The position numbers and the translations under genes were made by a program. The notes beneath the pieces are model-generated. The model had not been told where the DNA came from and ran no database searches. It saw only the letters and a list, made by a program, of their open reading frames with translations. A DNA stretch of 64,000 bases from Mycobacterium adipatum (GTDB lineage: Bacteria; Actinomycetota; Actinomycetes; Mycobacteriales; Mycobacteriaceae), in the NCBI RefSeq assembly GCF_001644575.1, contig NZ_CP015596.1:2914001-2978000 (forward strand), given 5' to 3'. The stretch's first letter is position 1. Every line of letters begins with the position of its first letter. This document shows positions 8,697-21,863 of this stretch, one piece after another.

Positions 8697-10238
8697 ATGG
8701 AGAATTTCGATTGGCTCCTGCAGGGGTTCGCCGAGGCAGCGACCCCGATGAATCTGCTGTACGCCGTGATCGGCGTACTGCTGGGTACCGCGGTGGGTGT
8801 GCTGCCCGGTATCGGCCCGGCGATGACGGTGGCGCTGCTGCTCCCGATCACCTACAACGTCAGCCCGAGCGCGGCGTTCATCATGTTCGCCGGCATCTTC
8901 TACGGCGGCATGTACGGCGGATCGACCACCTCGATCCTGCTGAATACGCCCGGTGAATCGTCGTCGGTGATCACCGCTCTCGAGGGCAACAAGATGGCCA
9001 AGGCCGGCCGTGCCGCGCAGGCGCTGGCCACCGCGGCCATCGGGTCCTTCGTGGCGGGCGCCATCGGTACGGCGCTGCTGGCCGCCTTCGCGCCGGCGAT
9101 CTCGCGGTTCGCGGTCACCCTCGGGGCGCCGTCCTACCTGGCGATCATGTTGTTCGCCCTGGTCGCGGTGACCGCGGTGCTGGGATCCTCCAAGATGCGC
9201 GGCGTGATCTCGCTGCTGCTGGGTTTGGCGATCGGCATCGTCGGCATCGACTCGCTGACCGGTCAACCGCGTGCCACGTTCGGGCTGCCGCTGCTGGCCG
9301 ACGGCATCGATATCGTCGTCATCGCAGTGGCGGTGTTCGCGCTCGGCGAGGCGCTGTGGGTGGCGGCGCATCTGCGGCGACGTCCGGCCGATGTCATCCC
9401 GGTGGGCCGGCCCTGGATGGGCAAGGAAGACTGGAAGCGGTCTTGGAAGCCATGGCTGCGTGGCACCGCGTACGGGTTCCCGTTCGGTGCGCTGCCCGCC
9501 GGCGGAGCGGAGCTGCCGACCTTCCTGAGCTATATCACCGAGAAGAAGCTCAGCAAGCATCCCGAGCAGTTCGGCAAGGGCGCCATCGAGGGTGTCGCCG
9601 GCCCGGAGGCGGCCAACAATGCCTCGGCCGCAGGCACTCTGGTGCCGATGCTGTCGCTGGGTCTGCCGACCAACGCGACGGCGGCGGTGATGCTCACCGC
9701 CTTCGTGTCCTACGGTATCCAGCCCGGTCCGACACTGTTCGACAAGGAACCGCTGCTCATCTGGACGCTGATCGCGAGCCTGTTCATCGGCAACTTCCTG
9801 TTGCTGGCACTGAACCTGCCGTTGGCACCGCTGTGGGCCAAGCTGCTGCGGACCCCGCGGCCGTATCTGTACGCGGGCATTCTGTTCTTCGCCGCGCTCG
9901 GTGCGTTTGCGGTCAACCTGCAGCCCCTGGATCTGGTGCTGCTGCTGATCTTCGGGTTGATGGGCCTGATGATGCGCCGGTTCGGACTCCCGGTGCTGCC
10001 GTTGATCATCGGTGTCATCCTCGGGCCGCGGATCGAACGACAACTGCGGCAGAGCCTGCAACTCGGCGGTGGCGACTGGGGCAACCTGTTCACCGAGCCG
10101 GTCGCGATCGTCACCTACGTGCTGATGGCATTGCTGCTCCTCGCTCCGCTGGTGCTGCGACTGTTCAACCGCAGCGAGGAAAGTCTGTTGATCGTCGAGG
10201 ACGACAAGGACCAGAAAGCGAAGGCGTCGAAATCATGA
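8697..10238 (+). CDS. tctA: Tripartite tricarboxylate transporter, large membrane subunit
   Basis: A 513-residue polytopic membrane protein with about 12 helices. The first conserved TctA block, [20 protein letters not shown], is at about residues 38-57, followed by [20 protein letters not shown]. The second block, containing [28 protein letters not shown], is near residues 300-330. These Gly-rich loops are the family signature and probably form the sodium and substrate path. The gene starts directly at the tctB stop. Its C-terminus is basic and cytoplasmic. It overlaps the next gene by 4 bp. Confidence 0.95.
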   Translation: MENFDWLLQGFAEAATPMNLLYAVIGVLLGTAVGVLPGIGPAMTVALLLPITYNVSPSAAFIMFAGIFYGGMYGGSTTSILLNTPGESSSVITALEGNKMAKAGRAAQALATAAIGSFVAGAIGTALLAAFAPAISRFAVTLGAPSYLAIMLFALVAVTAVLGSSKMRGVISLLLGLAIGIVGIDSLTGQPRATFGLPLLADGIDIVVIAVAVFALGEALWVAAHLRRRPADVIPVGRPWMGKEDWKRSWKPWLRGTAYGFPFGALPAGGAELPTFLSYITEKKLSKHPEQFGKGAIEGVAGPEAANNASAAGTLVPMLSLGLPTNATAAVMLTAFVSYGIQPGPTLFDKEPLLIWTLIASLFIGNFLLLALNLPLAPLWAKLLRTPRPYLYAGILFFAALGAFAVNLQPLDLVLLLIFGLMGLMMRRFGLPVLPLIIGVILGPRIERQLRQSLQLGGGDWGNLFTEPVAIVTYVLMALLLLAPLVLRLFNRSEESLLIVEDDKDQKAKASKS

Positions 10239-10630
10239 CCATCGTGATCGGATACACCGCCGACCAGTTCGGGCATGCGGCACTGGAACATGGGATCGCC
10301 GAAGCGAAGTTGCGGGGCACCGGCCTGCTTGTCATCAACTCGACATCGGGCGAGGCATACGTCGATTCGCGGTTCGCCAGCGGCACCCAAGCCCAGGATG
10401 TCGAGGCGCGATTGGCGGAATGCGGCGTGCCGTTCGAACTGACCCAACCGGTCGGCGTCGATGCCGTGGAGGAACTGCTGGCCGCGATGGACAGCCCGGA
10501 GGCCGAACTGCTCGTTGTCGGTATCCGGCACCGCAGTCCGGTGGGCAAGCTGCTGCTCGGCAGTGTCGCGCAGAAGCTGATCCTGGAGTGCCCGAAACCC
10601 GTTCTCGCGGTCAAGCCTTCGGAGTTCTGA
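10235..10630 (+). CDS. Universal stress protein family
   Basis: A 131-residue single UspA domain. The last 45 residues carry [20 protein letters not shown], close to the G-2x-G-9x-G(S/T) nucleotide-binding loop of ATP-binding USPs, and end with the family strand PVLAVKP. The ATG overlaps the tctA stop by 4 bp, so the protein is made from the transporter mRNA. Family members of this kind often modulate the transporter they sit beside. Whether this one does is inference. Confidence 0.85.
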   Translation: MTIVIGYTADQFGHAALEHGIAEAKLRGTGLLVINSTSGEAYVDSRFASGTQAQDVEARLAECGVPFELTQPVGVDAVEELLAAMDSPEAELLVVGIRHRSPVGKLLLGSVAQKLILECPKPVLAVKPSEF

Positions 10631-10639
10631 CCTCATCCG

Positions 10640-12199
10640 TCATCGTCCCGTCCGTCGGAATCGGGTGGTGGGAGGAGTTCGTCGCCGGTGGTAGTGGTGG
10701 TTGAGGGTGTCGCCGCCGGTGTTCATCAGGGGTGGTGGGTGCCAGTGCACGCGGCCGGTTTCGGGGTCGATGGTGTTGGTCCAGCCGAGTTCGGCCAGCT
10801 GGTTGTCCGGTCCGCAGCCCAGGCCGAGGTCGGGTGCGTCGGTGAGTCCGCCGTTGTTCCAGCTGGGATTGGCGTGGTGTGCTTGGCAGCGACATGCCGC
10901 TTGGGTGCAGCCGGGCCGGGTGCAGCCGCGATCCCGGTTGTAGAGCAGTAGCCGTTGGGCTTTGGTGGCCAACCGTTTGGAGCGGCCCATGTAGAGGGGT
11001 TCGGCGGTGTGGTGGCGGTAGACGATCAGGTAGTGGTGGGCGTGCTCGGCCAGCCGGATCAGATCGCGCATGGGCATGAGGGTGCCCGCGCCGGTGACCG
11101 CGATCCCGGCACCGGCCTCCAACTCTTTGAGCGTCGTGGAGACAACCACGGAGACGGGTAGGCCGTTGTGTTGGCCGAGCCTCTTGGACATCAGGGTGTC
11201 GCGTAGGACGGCCTTGAGTGCGTCGTGGTTGCGTTGGGACTGGGTGCGGGGGTCTCGCAGATGCGTCTCGGGGTCCCACGTGGGCGGCGGCGCGGCGGGC
11301 ACGGGCGCCTGCGGCTCGGTCTCGGGCTCAACCTCCGATTCGGCCTCTGCTGATCCGGCCCCTACCTCTGTCTCACCCTCGAAATCGAACTCGACCTTGG
11401 ATTCGGGTTCGGTGTCGGGTTCAACGGGGTCATCGTCGAGCGGGTTGGGTATCGGATTGTATTGCGGCGCCGCGTCGTCGGGGTTGTTGATCCCTGGCCG
11501 TGCCCAGACATCGAGGATGGTGCGTAGGTAGGCGGCGAATTCCGCATCCACCCAGCCCGACACTTTGGCCATTCCGTCGACGTCTTGGGCGCTGATGCTC
11601 AGCCCGCGGCGGTGCCGGGCCGGGTCGGGTCCCTCCCCGTCGGGGTTGATCAGAGCCAACGCGTGATCGGCGGCCTTCTGCAACGTCTCGGGGGTATTGG
11701 TGGTGGCGATATCGACCAGTGTGGATTCCAGTTGCCCGCGCGCGGTGGCATCCAGATACGCCGAGGTCTTGTTCAGCGTGGCACCGATGATGGCGATGTG
11801 TCCGGTGGTGATCCTCCCGGCGGCCAATGCCGCCGCACAGGCCGCCAGTACCGGTTCCAGGACGTCACCGGTCATGGTGTGGCGCGGTCCGAGGTCGCGG
11901 GCGGCCGTGATGCGCCGCCGGGCTTCGGTGGCGCTGAGGCGGTCCCGGGTGGCCAGGACATCGGTCCAGGTTTTGCCGCCGATCTCATGCGGGGTGGCCC
12001 GGTCCATCAGAGCGGCCAGGATGCGGTGATCGATGGCGATATCGGCGCGGGCATACTGCTCGCGTTGGGACAACAGGCCCAGTAGTTCGGCGGTGTCGAA
12101 GACGGTGAAATCGGCGTCCAGCAGCGCCTTGACCGACGCGGCGCGGGCCGACAGTGCGTGCTGCACCGCCTCCCGACCGTTGGCCACATCGCTGTCCAT
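10640..12199 (-). CDS. 13E12-repeat family protein (DUF222) with C-terminal HNH nuclease motif
   Basis: A 519-residue protein. Residues up to about 250 are the helical DUF222 domain found in the many 13E12 proteins of mycobacteria (LLGLLSQREQYARADIA, then RRRITAARDLG). A low-complexity acidic linker at about 255-315 (repeats of Glu, Pro, Thr and Ser) leads to a C-terminal HNH-like site with RGCTRPGCTQAACRCQAHH and then GPDNQLAELGWT. Copies of this family are repeated through mycobacterial genomes and host phiRv1 in M. tuberculosis. The role is uncertain. The gene converges on the tct operon with 9 bp between stops. Confidence 0.85.
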   Translation of the reverse strand: MDSDVANGREAVQHALSARAASVKALLDADFTVFDTAELLGLLSQREQYARADIAIDHRILAALMDRATPHEIGGKTWTDVLATRDRLSATEARRRITAARDLGPRHTMTGDVLEPVLAACAAALAAGRITTGHIAIIGATLNKTSAYLDATARGQLESTLVDIATTNTPETLQKAADHALALINPDGEGPDPARHRRGLSISAQDVDGMAKVSGWVDAEFAAYLRTILDVWARPGINNPDDAAPQYNPIPNPLDDDPVEPDTEPESKVEFDFEGETEVGAGSAEAESEVEPETEPQAPVPAAPPPTWDPETHLRDPRTQSQRNHDALKAVLRDTLMSKRLGQHNGLPVSVVVSTTLKELEAGAGIAVTGAGTLMPMRDLIRLAEHAHHYLIVYRHHTAEPLYMGRSKRLATKAQRLLLYNRDRGCTRPGCTQAACRCQAHHANPSWNNGGLTDAPDLGLGCGPDNQLAELGWTNTIDPETGRVHWHPPPLMNTGGDTLNHHYHRRRTPPTTRFRRTGR

Positions 12200-12378
12200 G
12201 GATCGAACATACGTGCGGTCACCGACAAAATCGGCCGAAAAGTGACCGGTGTGACCAATGAGCCAAGAGAAATCTCTGAGACTCGCCCATCGATCGAAAA
12301 CCGCTGTAAGGCGGTCGCTCTCATGCCTATCGCGCTGACGCGACCGCGCTGATTCGGCCGGGCGCTATGGTGCGTGAC

Positions 12379-13137
12379 ATGAGCAACCCGGATCTCACCG
12401 AAGCCACCGCCGCCGCGGGCGCCGCCATCGAACAAGCGGTGGCGGTGTTCATGCTGCACCCCCAGACCTACGGCGCGAGCGTCGCCGCCGGATACCAGAA
12501 TCCGCTGGCCGGATACGTGGCCGGTCGTGGTGGTGTGCTCGGTGAGGTCACCGGGGCGACCGTGAGCGCGGTGTTCGCCGTCTTCGAACCCACCGGCCTG
12601 GCGGCCATGTGGGAGGAGGGTGTCGCTGTCCGTGGCGCTGCCGGCGCGTCCCAGGTGTATTGGGAGCAGGCGGCCGAGTTCGGTCGCGCGTACTTGGCCG
12701 GGGCGGATGGCCTGGAACGTGTCGCGGCACTGGGGGAGAAGCTCATCGCGGTCACCCCCACGGCCGCCGCACCATTGTTCGCCGGCTGGCGCGCCATGCC
12801 GCTGGCCGACGATGCACCGGCCCGGGCGCTGCAGGTGATGTTCGTCCTGCGGGAGCTTCGGGCCGGGCTGCATTTCAACGCACTCAGCCTCTCCGGCATC
12901 ACGCCGATCGAGGCGCACATGCTGAACAAGGGTCGGCGGTATGCAGCCATGTTCGGCTGGCCCGAACCGTACGCCGACGGCGCGGACAAGAAGGACCGCT
13001 ACGCCGAGATCGAACACACCACCAATCGCCGGATGGCCGAACTCGTCGGCGCTGCCCTGGACCCCGCCGAGGCCGACGAGTTGGCCCGGCTGACCACCGC
13101 GGCCCTGGCGACGTTGAAGGCGAACGTGCCGCGCTGA
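12379..13137 (+). CDS. SCO6745-family protein
   Basis: A 252-residue, mostly helical protein starting MSNPDLTEATAAAGAAIEQA. Features recalled for the actinobacterial SCO6745-like family are present: an early FMLHPQTYGASVAAGYQNPLAGYVAGRGGVLGEV region, a central FELRAGLHF-like block, and a late HMLNKGRRYAAMFGWPEPY. Function is unknown. Alternative ATG codons upstream at 12367 add four residues. No partner gene is evident; the downstream region is a transporter scar. Confidence 0.7.
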   Translation: MSNPDLTEATAAAGAAIEQAVAVFMLHPQTYGASVAAGYQNPLAGYVAGRGGVLGEVTGATVSAVFAVFEPTGLAAMWEEGVAVRGAAGASQVYWEQAAEFGRAYLAGADGLERVAALGEKLIAVTPTAAAPLFAGWRAMPLADDAPARALQVMFVLRELRAGLHFNALSLSGITPIEAHMLNKGRRYAAMFGWPEPYADGADKKDRYAEIEHTTNRRMAELVGAALDPAEADELARLTTAALATLKANVPR

Positions 13138-13183
13138 CGCCGTCGGCACGCTGCACCTTCTCTTGCGCTGGTCAACCTGACGC

Positions 13184-13415
13184 ATGCCAGCGGACACCGC
13201 GATCCACTTTTTCTCCAGCTGACCGTCATCCTTGCTGCCTGCCGCCTCGCCGGGGTGATCGCTCAGCGGGTCGGACAGCCACAGGTCGTCGGCGAGGTGA
13301 TTGCCGGCGTGGTGCTGGGGCCCTCACTGTTGGGACGAATTGCCCCCGATCTGCAAGCCGAGCTGTTCCCCACTGGGACGTCGAACCTTGTGCTGTACAC
13401 CGTGGCGCAGGCTCA
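13184..13415 (+). pseudogene. Frameshifted, truncated 5' end of a cation:proton antiporter
   Basis: The ATG at 13184 opens MPADTAIHFF, then a stop follows because one base seems to be missing in the run at about 13206-13215. Moving to the next frame restores LQLTVILAACRLAG, then IAQRVGQPQVVGEVIAGVVL and GPSLLGRIAPDL, the hallmark first helices of CPA2-type sodium/proton antiporters. Similarity stops near LYTVAQ at about 13410. The rest of the expected protein of roughly 400-700 residues is absent, replaced by an unrelated permease fragment. Two independent defects make this a dead remnant. Confidence 0.78.
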
Positions 13416-13423
13416 CATTCTCG

Positions 13424-14122
13424 ATGCCCGCGGTGATCTGCCTGCTGCTGGGCTCGATCTTCTCGGCGCAGCTGCCCGTCGGCGGTGTCAGCACCGGCGC
13501 GGTGATCGCGGCCAGCATGCTGGCCTACGGGATCCTGTCCACCTCCTTTATCAATCTCGGCATCAGCATCGCCGCCGACCGGGACTCCGGGGCGCTGCGC
13601 CGGCTGCACGGGACGCCCACGACCGCGACGTCGTACTTCATTGGCAAGATCATGCTGGTCAGCATCCTCAGCGTCGCCGAGGCCGTGCTGCTGCTGATGG
13701 TCGGGGTCATCGCCTTCGGGCTTCGGCTGCCCGCCGATGTCTTCGGCTGGTTCACCCTGGCCTGGGTCTTCGCGCTGGGGGTGGTCAGTTGCTCGCTGCT
13801 GGGCATTCTCATCAGCAATGTGGCGAGCAACGCCGTGTCGGCCGCCGCGCTGACCAACAGTCCCGCGGTCGGTCTGCAATTCCTCTCCGGGACATACGTG
13901 CCCATCATGGTGCTCCCGACCTGGATGCTGGTCATCGGCTCGCTGTTCCCGGTCAAATGGATGGCCCAGGGATTCCGGTCGGTGCTGTTGCCGCCCCAGT
14001 TGGCCGCCCTCGAACCGGCCGGCAGTTGGGAACACTGGCGGATCTTCTTCATGCTGGCGGCGTGGAGTATCGGTGGCCTGATCGGTTGCGTGGCGGTGTT
14101 CCGCTGGTCGGAGCGCAGCTGA
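13424..14122 (+). pseudogene. ABC-2 type transporter permease lacking its N-terminus
   Basis: From the ATG at 13424 this encodes 232 residues with five membrane helices. ISIAADRDSGALRRLHGTPT is the conserved cytoplasmic loop of ABC-2 drug or lipid export permeases, followed by YFIGKIMLVSIL and a C-terminal FPVKWMAQGFRSVLLP. The usual N-terminal segment of about 30-50 residues, including the start of the first helix, is missing, and the sequence butts onto the antiporter remnant. No ATPase gene is adjacent. It is probably non-functional, though the remaining frame is intact and could still be translated. Confidence 0.72.
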
Positions 14123-14124
14123 GC

Positions 14125-15006
14125 CTAGAGCTGCTCGCGCAGGTACCGAAGCAGCCGCCGGCTGGCGGGGGTTGCCGCGGTCGGGGACCAGGCCAGTGCG
14201 ATCTCGCGCCGGTAGGTGTTCGGGGTCAGCGCGATCTCGACGGTGTCCGGCGTGCCGCGTTCGTCGTGGGGCAGCAGTGCGATGCCGAGGCCGCGGCCGA
14301 TCAACTCGCGAACGGTGGCGAACTCGGTGATCTCGACAGCGATACTGGGGGTGAAACCCGCTGTTCGGCACCAAGTCTCGGTCAGTTGGCGGAGGTTATA
14401 GCTCATCGGGTTGGCGATGAAAGGCTCGTCGCGCAGTTCGTTGAGGCGCAATCGTTTACGCCCGGCGAGCCGGTGCGTCGCGGGCACCACCGCAAGGACC
14501 GGTTGGGTGCCGATGACGCTGTGCCGCAACGTGTCCGATGCCGGTATCACCACCGCGACGTCGAGGTCGCCGGCCTTCAGATCAGCCGTCAGCTGCGACC
14601 CGTGCGCCTGTTTGATCTGTAACCGGATGCCCGGTGCGCGCCGATGGAACTCCGCGATCAGGGTGGGTAGTCGTCCAGAGCCCATGGTGAGCGGAAAGCC
14701 GAACCGCACGATGCCGTGCTGGGCATCCGCCTCCTCCGCCACGACGTCGACGGCGGCTTCCAATGCGTGCAGTGGATCGCGGGCCCGCTCGGCGAGCCGG
14801 GCCGCCGCCGGTGTCAATCGCACCGTGCGGCCGTCCCGGATCAGCAGCGTCAAGCCGAGCGTCTTTTCCAGGCCGTGGATGCGCCTGCTCATCGATGACT
14901 GCGGGATGCCGAGACTGTGCGCCGCGCGCGTCATGTGCCCATCGTGCACCGCCAACGCGTCCAGTGCGCGCAGTTGGGGCGCGAGTTCGGCCATCCATCG
15001 ATCCAT
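14125..15006 (-). CDS. LysR-family transcriptional regulator
   Basis: A 293-residue regulator. The N-terminal helix-turn-helix covers about residues 10-66 (LRALDALAVHDGHMTRAAHSL, then GIPQSSMSRRIHGLEKTLGL), followed by a LysR substrate-binding domain from about residue 90 with GIALLPHDERG. I start at the ATG at 15006 (MDRWMAEL); the ATG at 14994 is equally plausible. The open frame extends much further upstream to 16242, but only as antisense to mqo. It is divergent from mqo across a short gap with a nested dyad, the classical arrangement of a LysR regulator and its target. Confidence 0.88.
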   Translation of the reverse strand: MDRWMAELAPQLRALDALAVHDGHMTRAAHSLGIPQSSMSRRIHGLEKTLGLTLLIRDGRTVRLTPAAARLAERARDPLHALEAAVDVVAEEADAQHGIVRFGFPLTMGSGRLPTLIAEFHRRAPGIRLQIKQAHGSQLTADLKAGDLDVAVVIPASDTLRHSVIGTQPVLAVVPATHRLAGRKRLRLNELRDEPFIANPMSYNLRQLTETWCRTAGFTPSIAVEITEFATVRELIGRGLGIALLPHDERGTPDTVEIALTPNTYRREIALAWSPTAATPASRRLLRYLREQL

Positions 15007-15014
15007 ATACGGAT

Positions 15015-15051
15015 GATATTCGTCCGAACATTCATTGGACGGATCAATATC
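15015..15051. promoter_or_regulatory. Nested dyad between lysR and mqo
   Basis: Outer arms GATATT (15015-15020) and AATATC (15046-15051) enclose inner arms CGTCC (15021-15025) and GGACG (15037-15041). The site lies in the divergent lysR-mqo gap, where LysR proteins bind dyads of this scale. No experimental basis is available here. Confidence 0.45.
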
Positions 15052-15072
15052 GTTGGGTTCATGGTGAGCTGC

Positions 15073-16428
15073 ATGAGCGAACAGGCAGCGGTCGATATCG
15101 TCCTGATCGGCGGGGGCATCATGTCCGCCACCCTGGGCGCCATGCTGGTGACGATGGAGCCCAGGCGGCGGATCGTCATCGTCGAGCGGGCCGGGCAGGT
15201 GGGCACCGAGAGCAGCCAGGCACGGAACAACGCCGGCACCGGACATTCCGGGTTCTGCGAGCTGAACTACATGCCCGAGCCCGCAGACGGGAGCATGGCA
15301 GCGCGGGTCGCCGCACAGTTCGGGCTGTCCCGACGGTGGTGGGACCAGCTGGCGGCGCAGGGCCTGCTGGAACCGGATAGCTTCCTGCATCCCGCCGCGC
15401 ACATGAATGTGGTGTTCGGTGACCGCGATATCGACTACCTGCGCCGGCGCTTCCAGACACTGCACGCCGATCCGCTGTTCGCCGGACTGGAGTACACCGA
15501 AGACCCGATCACCATCGCCCGCTGGGCACCACTGGTGATGGAGGGCCGTGGCGGCGGGGAGCGTGTCGCGGCCACCCGGCATCCCGACGGCACCGACATC
15601 GACTTCGGTGCGCTGACAACCGCTTTGATGCGAATCGTCACCGATGCGGGGGGCCGGGTGCTGCTGGGCCACGAGGTGCGCGCCCTGCGGCAAACCCCCG
15701 AGGGGCACTGGCGGGTTGCCGGCCGGAATGCCGACGGTGCCTTCCACGTGCGGGCCCGCAGGGTCTTCGTCGGGGCCGGCGGCAATGCGTTGCGGCTGCT
15801 GCAGCGGGCCAGGCTCCCGGAGGTCCGCGGGTACGGTGTGCTGCCGGTGGGAGCGGCCTTCCTGCGCTGCTCGGACCCCCGGGTCGTCGGCCGGCACGAT
15901 GCCAAGGTCTACGGGCAGGCCCCCATCGGGGCGCCGCCGATGTCGCTGCCGCACCTGGACAAACGGATCATCGCCGGCGCCGAGCATCTGATGTTCGGTC
16001 CCTACCCGACCTTCAGCACCAAATTGCTCAAACACGGCAGCATCACCGACTTCTTCGCGACACTGCGCGGGCACAACGTGGCAGTACTGGCGACGGCGAT
16101 GTGGGCGAACCGCGCGCTGGTGCGGTACCTGGTCGGCCAGTTGGTGTCCGGTCGGCGGCGGAAGTTCGCCTGCCTCACCCGGTACTACCCGCGCGCGGAT
16201 CCCCGGCAGTGGGAACTCATCAGCGCCGGACAGCGGGCCCAACTGGTGACCCCGGATGCCGGGCGCCGCGGAGTGCTGCGCTCGGGCACCGAACTGGTCA
16301 TCTCGGCCGACGGCACGATCGCCGGGCTGCTGGGCGCCTCGCCGGGGGCGTCGACGGCCGTGCCGATCATGGCCGAACTGCTACAGCGTTGGGGTTACCG
16401 CGTGCCCGCCGACCTTCTGGCATCCTGA
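15073..16428 (+). CDS. mqo: Malate:quinone oxidoreductase
   Basis: A protein of about 451 residues. The FAD-binding signature VLIGGGIMSATLGAMLVTM is near the N-terminus and is followed by SSQARNNAGTGHSGFCELNY, which is characteristic of MQO. MQO oxidises malate to oxaloacetate at the membrane and passes electrons to quinone, bypassing NAD-dependent malate dehydrogenase. It is slightly shorter than the 490-540 residues of many homologues, but both ends look complete. The start is ATG at 15073 (MSEQAAVD) or 15061. Divergent LysR regulation is likely. The downstream TM2 gene begins 4 bp after the stop. Confidence 0.87.
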   Translation: MSEQAAVDIVLIGGGIMSATLGAMLVTMEPRRRIVIVERAGQVGTESSQARNNAGTGHSGFCELNYMPEPADGSMAARVAAQFGLSRRWWDQLAAQGLLEPDSFLHPAAHMNVVFGDRDIDYLRRRFQTLHADPLFAGLEYTEDPITIARWAPLVMEGRGGGERVAATRHPDGTDIDFGALTTALMRIVTDAGGRVLLGHEVRALRQTPEGHWRVAGRNADGAFHVRARRVFVGAGGNALRLLQRARLPEVRGYGVLPVGAAFLRCSDPRVVGRHDAKVYGQAPIGAPPMSLPHLDKRIIAGAEHLMFGPYPTFSTKLLKHGSITDFFATLRGHNVAVLATAMWANRALVRYLVGQLVSGRRRKFACLTRYYPRADPRQWELISAGQRAQLVTPDAGRRGVLRSGTELVISADGTIAGLLGASPGASTAVPIMAELLQRWGYRVPADLLAS

Positions 16429-16432
16429 GGTG

Positions 16433-16831
16433 ATGACCGATCCGCAGTGGTACGGAGGCGACCCGGGGAGCATCCCGCCCCAGGGCAACGCCGGTTTCCC
16501 GCCGCCCGGCACCCCGGGCTATCCGCCACCCGCGCCCCCCGGCGCCTACTACGACCCGCTGGCACCCTACGGCCGGCACCCGATGACCGGTGAGCCCTAC
16601 TCCGACAAATCGAAGGTCATCGCCGGGTTGCTCCAGCTACTGGGACTGTTCGGGATCCTCGGCATCGGCCGCTTCTACCTCGGCTACACCGGGCTGGGGG
16701 TGGCTCAACTGCTGGTCGGCCTGTTCACCTGCGGTATCGGTGCCGTCATCTGGGGCATCGTCGACGCGATCCTGCTGCTGACCGACAAGGTGCGCGACCC
16801 GCAGGGTCGCCCGCTGCGCGATGGCACCTGA
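16433..16831 (+). CDS. TM2-domain membrane protein (Rv1615-like)
   Basis: A 132-residue protein. Residues 1-45 are Pro/Gly/Tyr-rich with repeated PPPG and PGYPP-like units, facing the cytoplasm. Residues about 65-120 carry two membrane helices with the TM2 signature GILGIGRFYLGYTGLG between them. The function of bacterial TM2 proteins is not established. It follows mqo closely and overlaps the DUF2752 gene by 11 bp. The pair TM2-DUF2752 corresponds to Rv1615-Rv1616, which lie before pykA in M. tuberculosis. Confidence 0.82.
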   Translation: MTDPQWYGGDPGSIPPQGNAGFPPPGTPGYPPPAPPGAYYDPLAPYGRHPMTGEPYSDKSKVIAGLLQLLGLFGILGIGRFYLGYTGLGVAQLLVGLFTCGIGAVIWGIVDAILLLTDKVRDPQGRPLRDGT

Positions 16832-17222
16832 GACCGCGACCGCGCGGGCGGGGCTCATCGGCACCGGGCTCGCGCTCGCCGGTGCGCTGACCTACATCGG
16901 GCTGGCCGACCCGCACCGGCCCGGATTCCTGTTCCCCGGCTGCCCGTTCAAGGCACTCACCGGCCTGGACTGCCCGGCCTGCGGGGGACTGCGGATGACC
17001 CACGATCTGCTCAACGGTGATCTGGGCGCCGCGGTGGTGGACAATCTCTTCCTGCTGCTGGCGCTGCCCGTGTTGACGGTGTGGCTCGCGTTTCGCTGGC
17101 GTCGAGGGCGTCCGCTGATGCCGGCGCCGGCCACCTTCACCCTGATCGTCGCCGCAGCCGTCTGGACGGTGCTGCGCAACTGGCCGGGATTCCCGCTGGT
17201 CCCTACCGTTGCCGCCGGCTGA
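16821..17222 (+). CDS. DUF2752 membrane protein (Rv1616-like)
   Basis: A 133-residue protein with three predicted helices: about residues 9-29, 70-90 and 102-122. The family motif GCPFKALTGLDCPACGGLRM sits between helices 1 and 2; its three Cys residues are conserved in DUF2752 proteins and might bind metal or form disulphides. Function is unknown. It overlaps the TM2 gene by 11 bp and precedes gltB by about 96 bp, so it is probably the end of a small membrane-protein operon rather than part of the gltBD unit. Confidence 0.8.
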   Translation: MAPETATARAGLIGTGLALAGALTYIGLADPHRPGFLFPGCPFKALTGLDCPACGGLRMTHDLLNGDLGAAVVDNLFLLLALPVLTVWLAFRWRRGRPLMPAPATFTLIVAAAVWTVLRNWPGFPLVPTVAAG

Positions 17223-17243
17223 ATATCGCTGGGAACTCGTGCG

Positions 17244-17259
17244 TTCACGCTGATACACT
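17244..17259 (+). promoter_or_regulatory. Possible extended -10 promoter element before gltB
   Basis: TGATACACT at 17251-17259 fits the extended -10 form TGn-TAnnnT in the only intergenic gap before gltB. No convincing -35 box is visible at the usual distance. Treat as weak. Confidence 0.3.
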
Positions 17260-17318
17260 GCAGCTTCGGGCCGGTGCAGTCCCTCCTATCAGTACGGAGA
17301 CTGCGGAGGTAGATTCGC

Positions 17319-21855
<4,537 letters not shown>

Positions 21856-21863
<8 letters not shown>

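Noticed and set aside
8211..10061. 616-codon minus-strand open frame
   Set aside because: It is antisense to tctB and tctA and has a composition dominated by Arg, Gln, His and Gly, typical of shadow frames.
12200..12366. Regulatory RNA in the gap after the 13E12 gene
   Set aside because: No extended pairing or known riboswitch core could be found by eye; it looks like an ordinary divergent promoter gap.
13255..14622. 455-codon open frame across the transporter scar and into lysR
   Set aside because: Only the first 50 or so codons are antiporter-like; the rest is out of frame with the permease and antisense to lysR.
14995..16242. N-terminal extension of the LysR gene to 705 codons
   Set aside because: The extension is entirely antisense to mqo. 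A LysR start at 15006 gives the normal family length.
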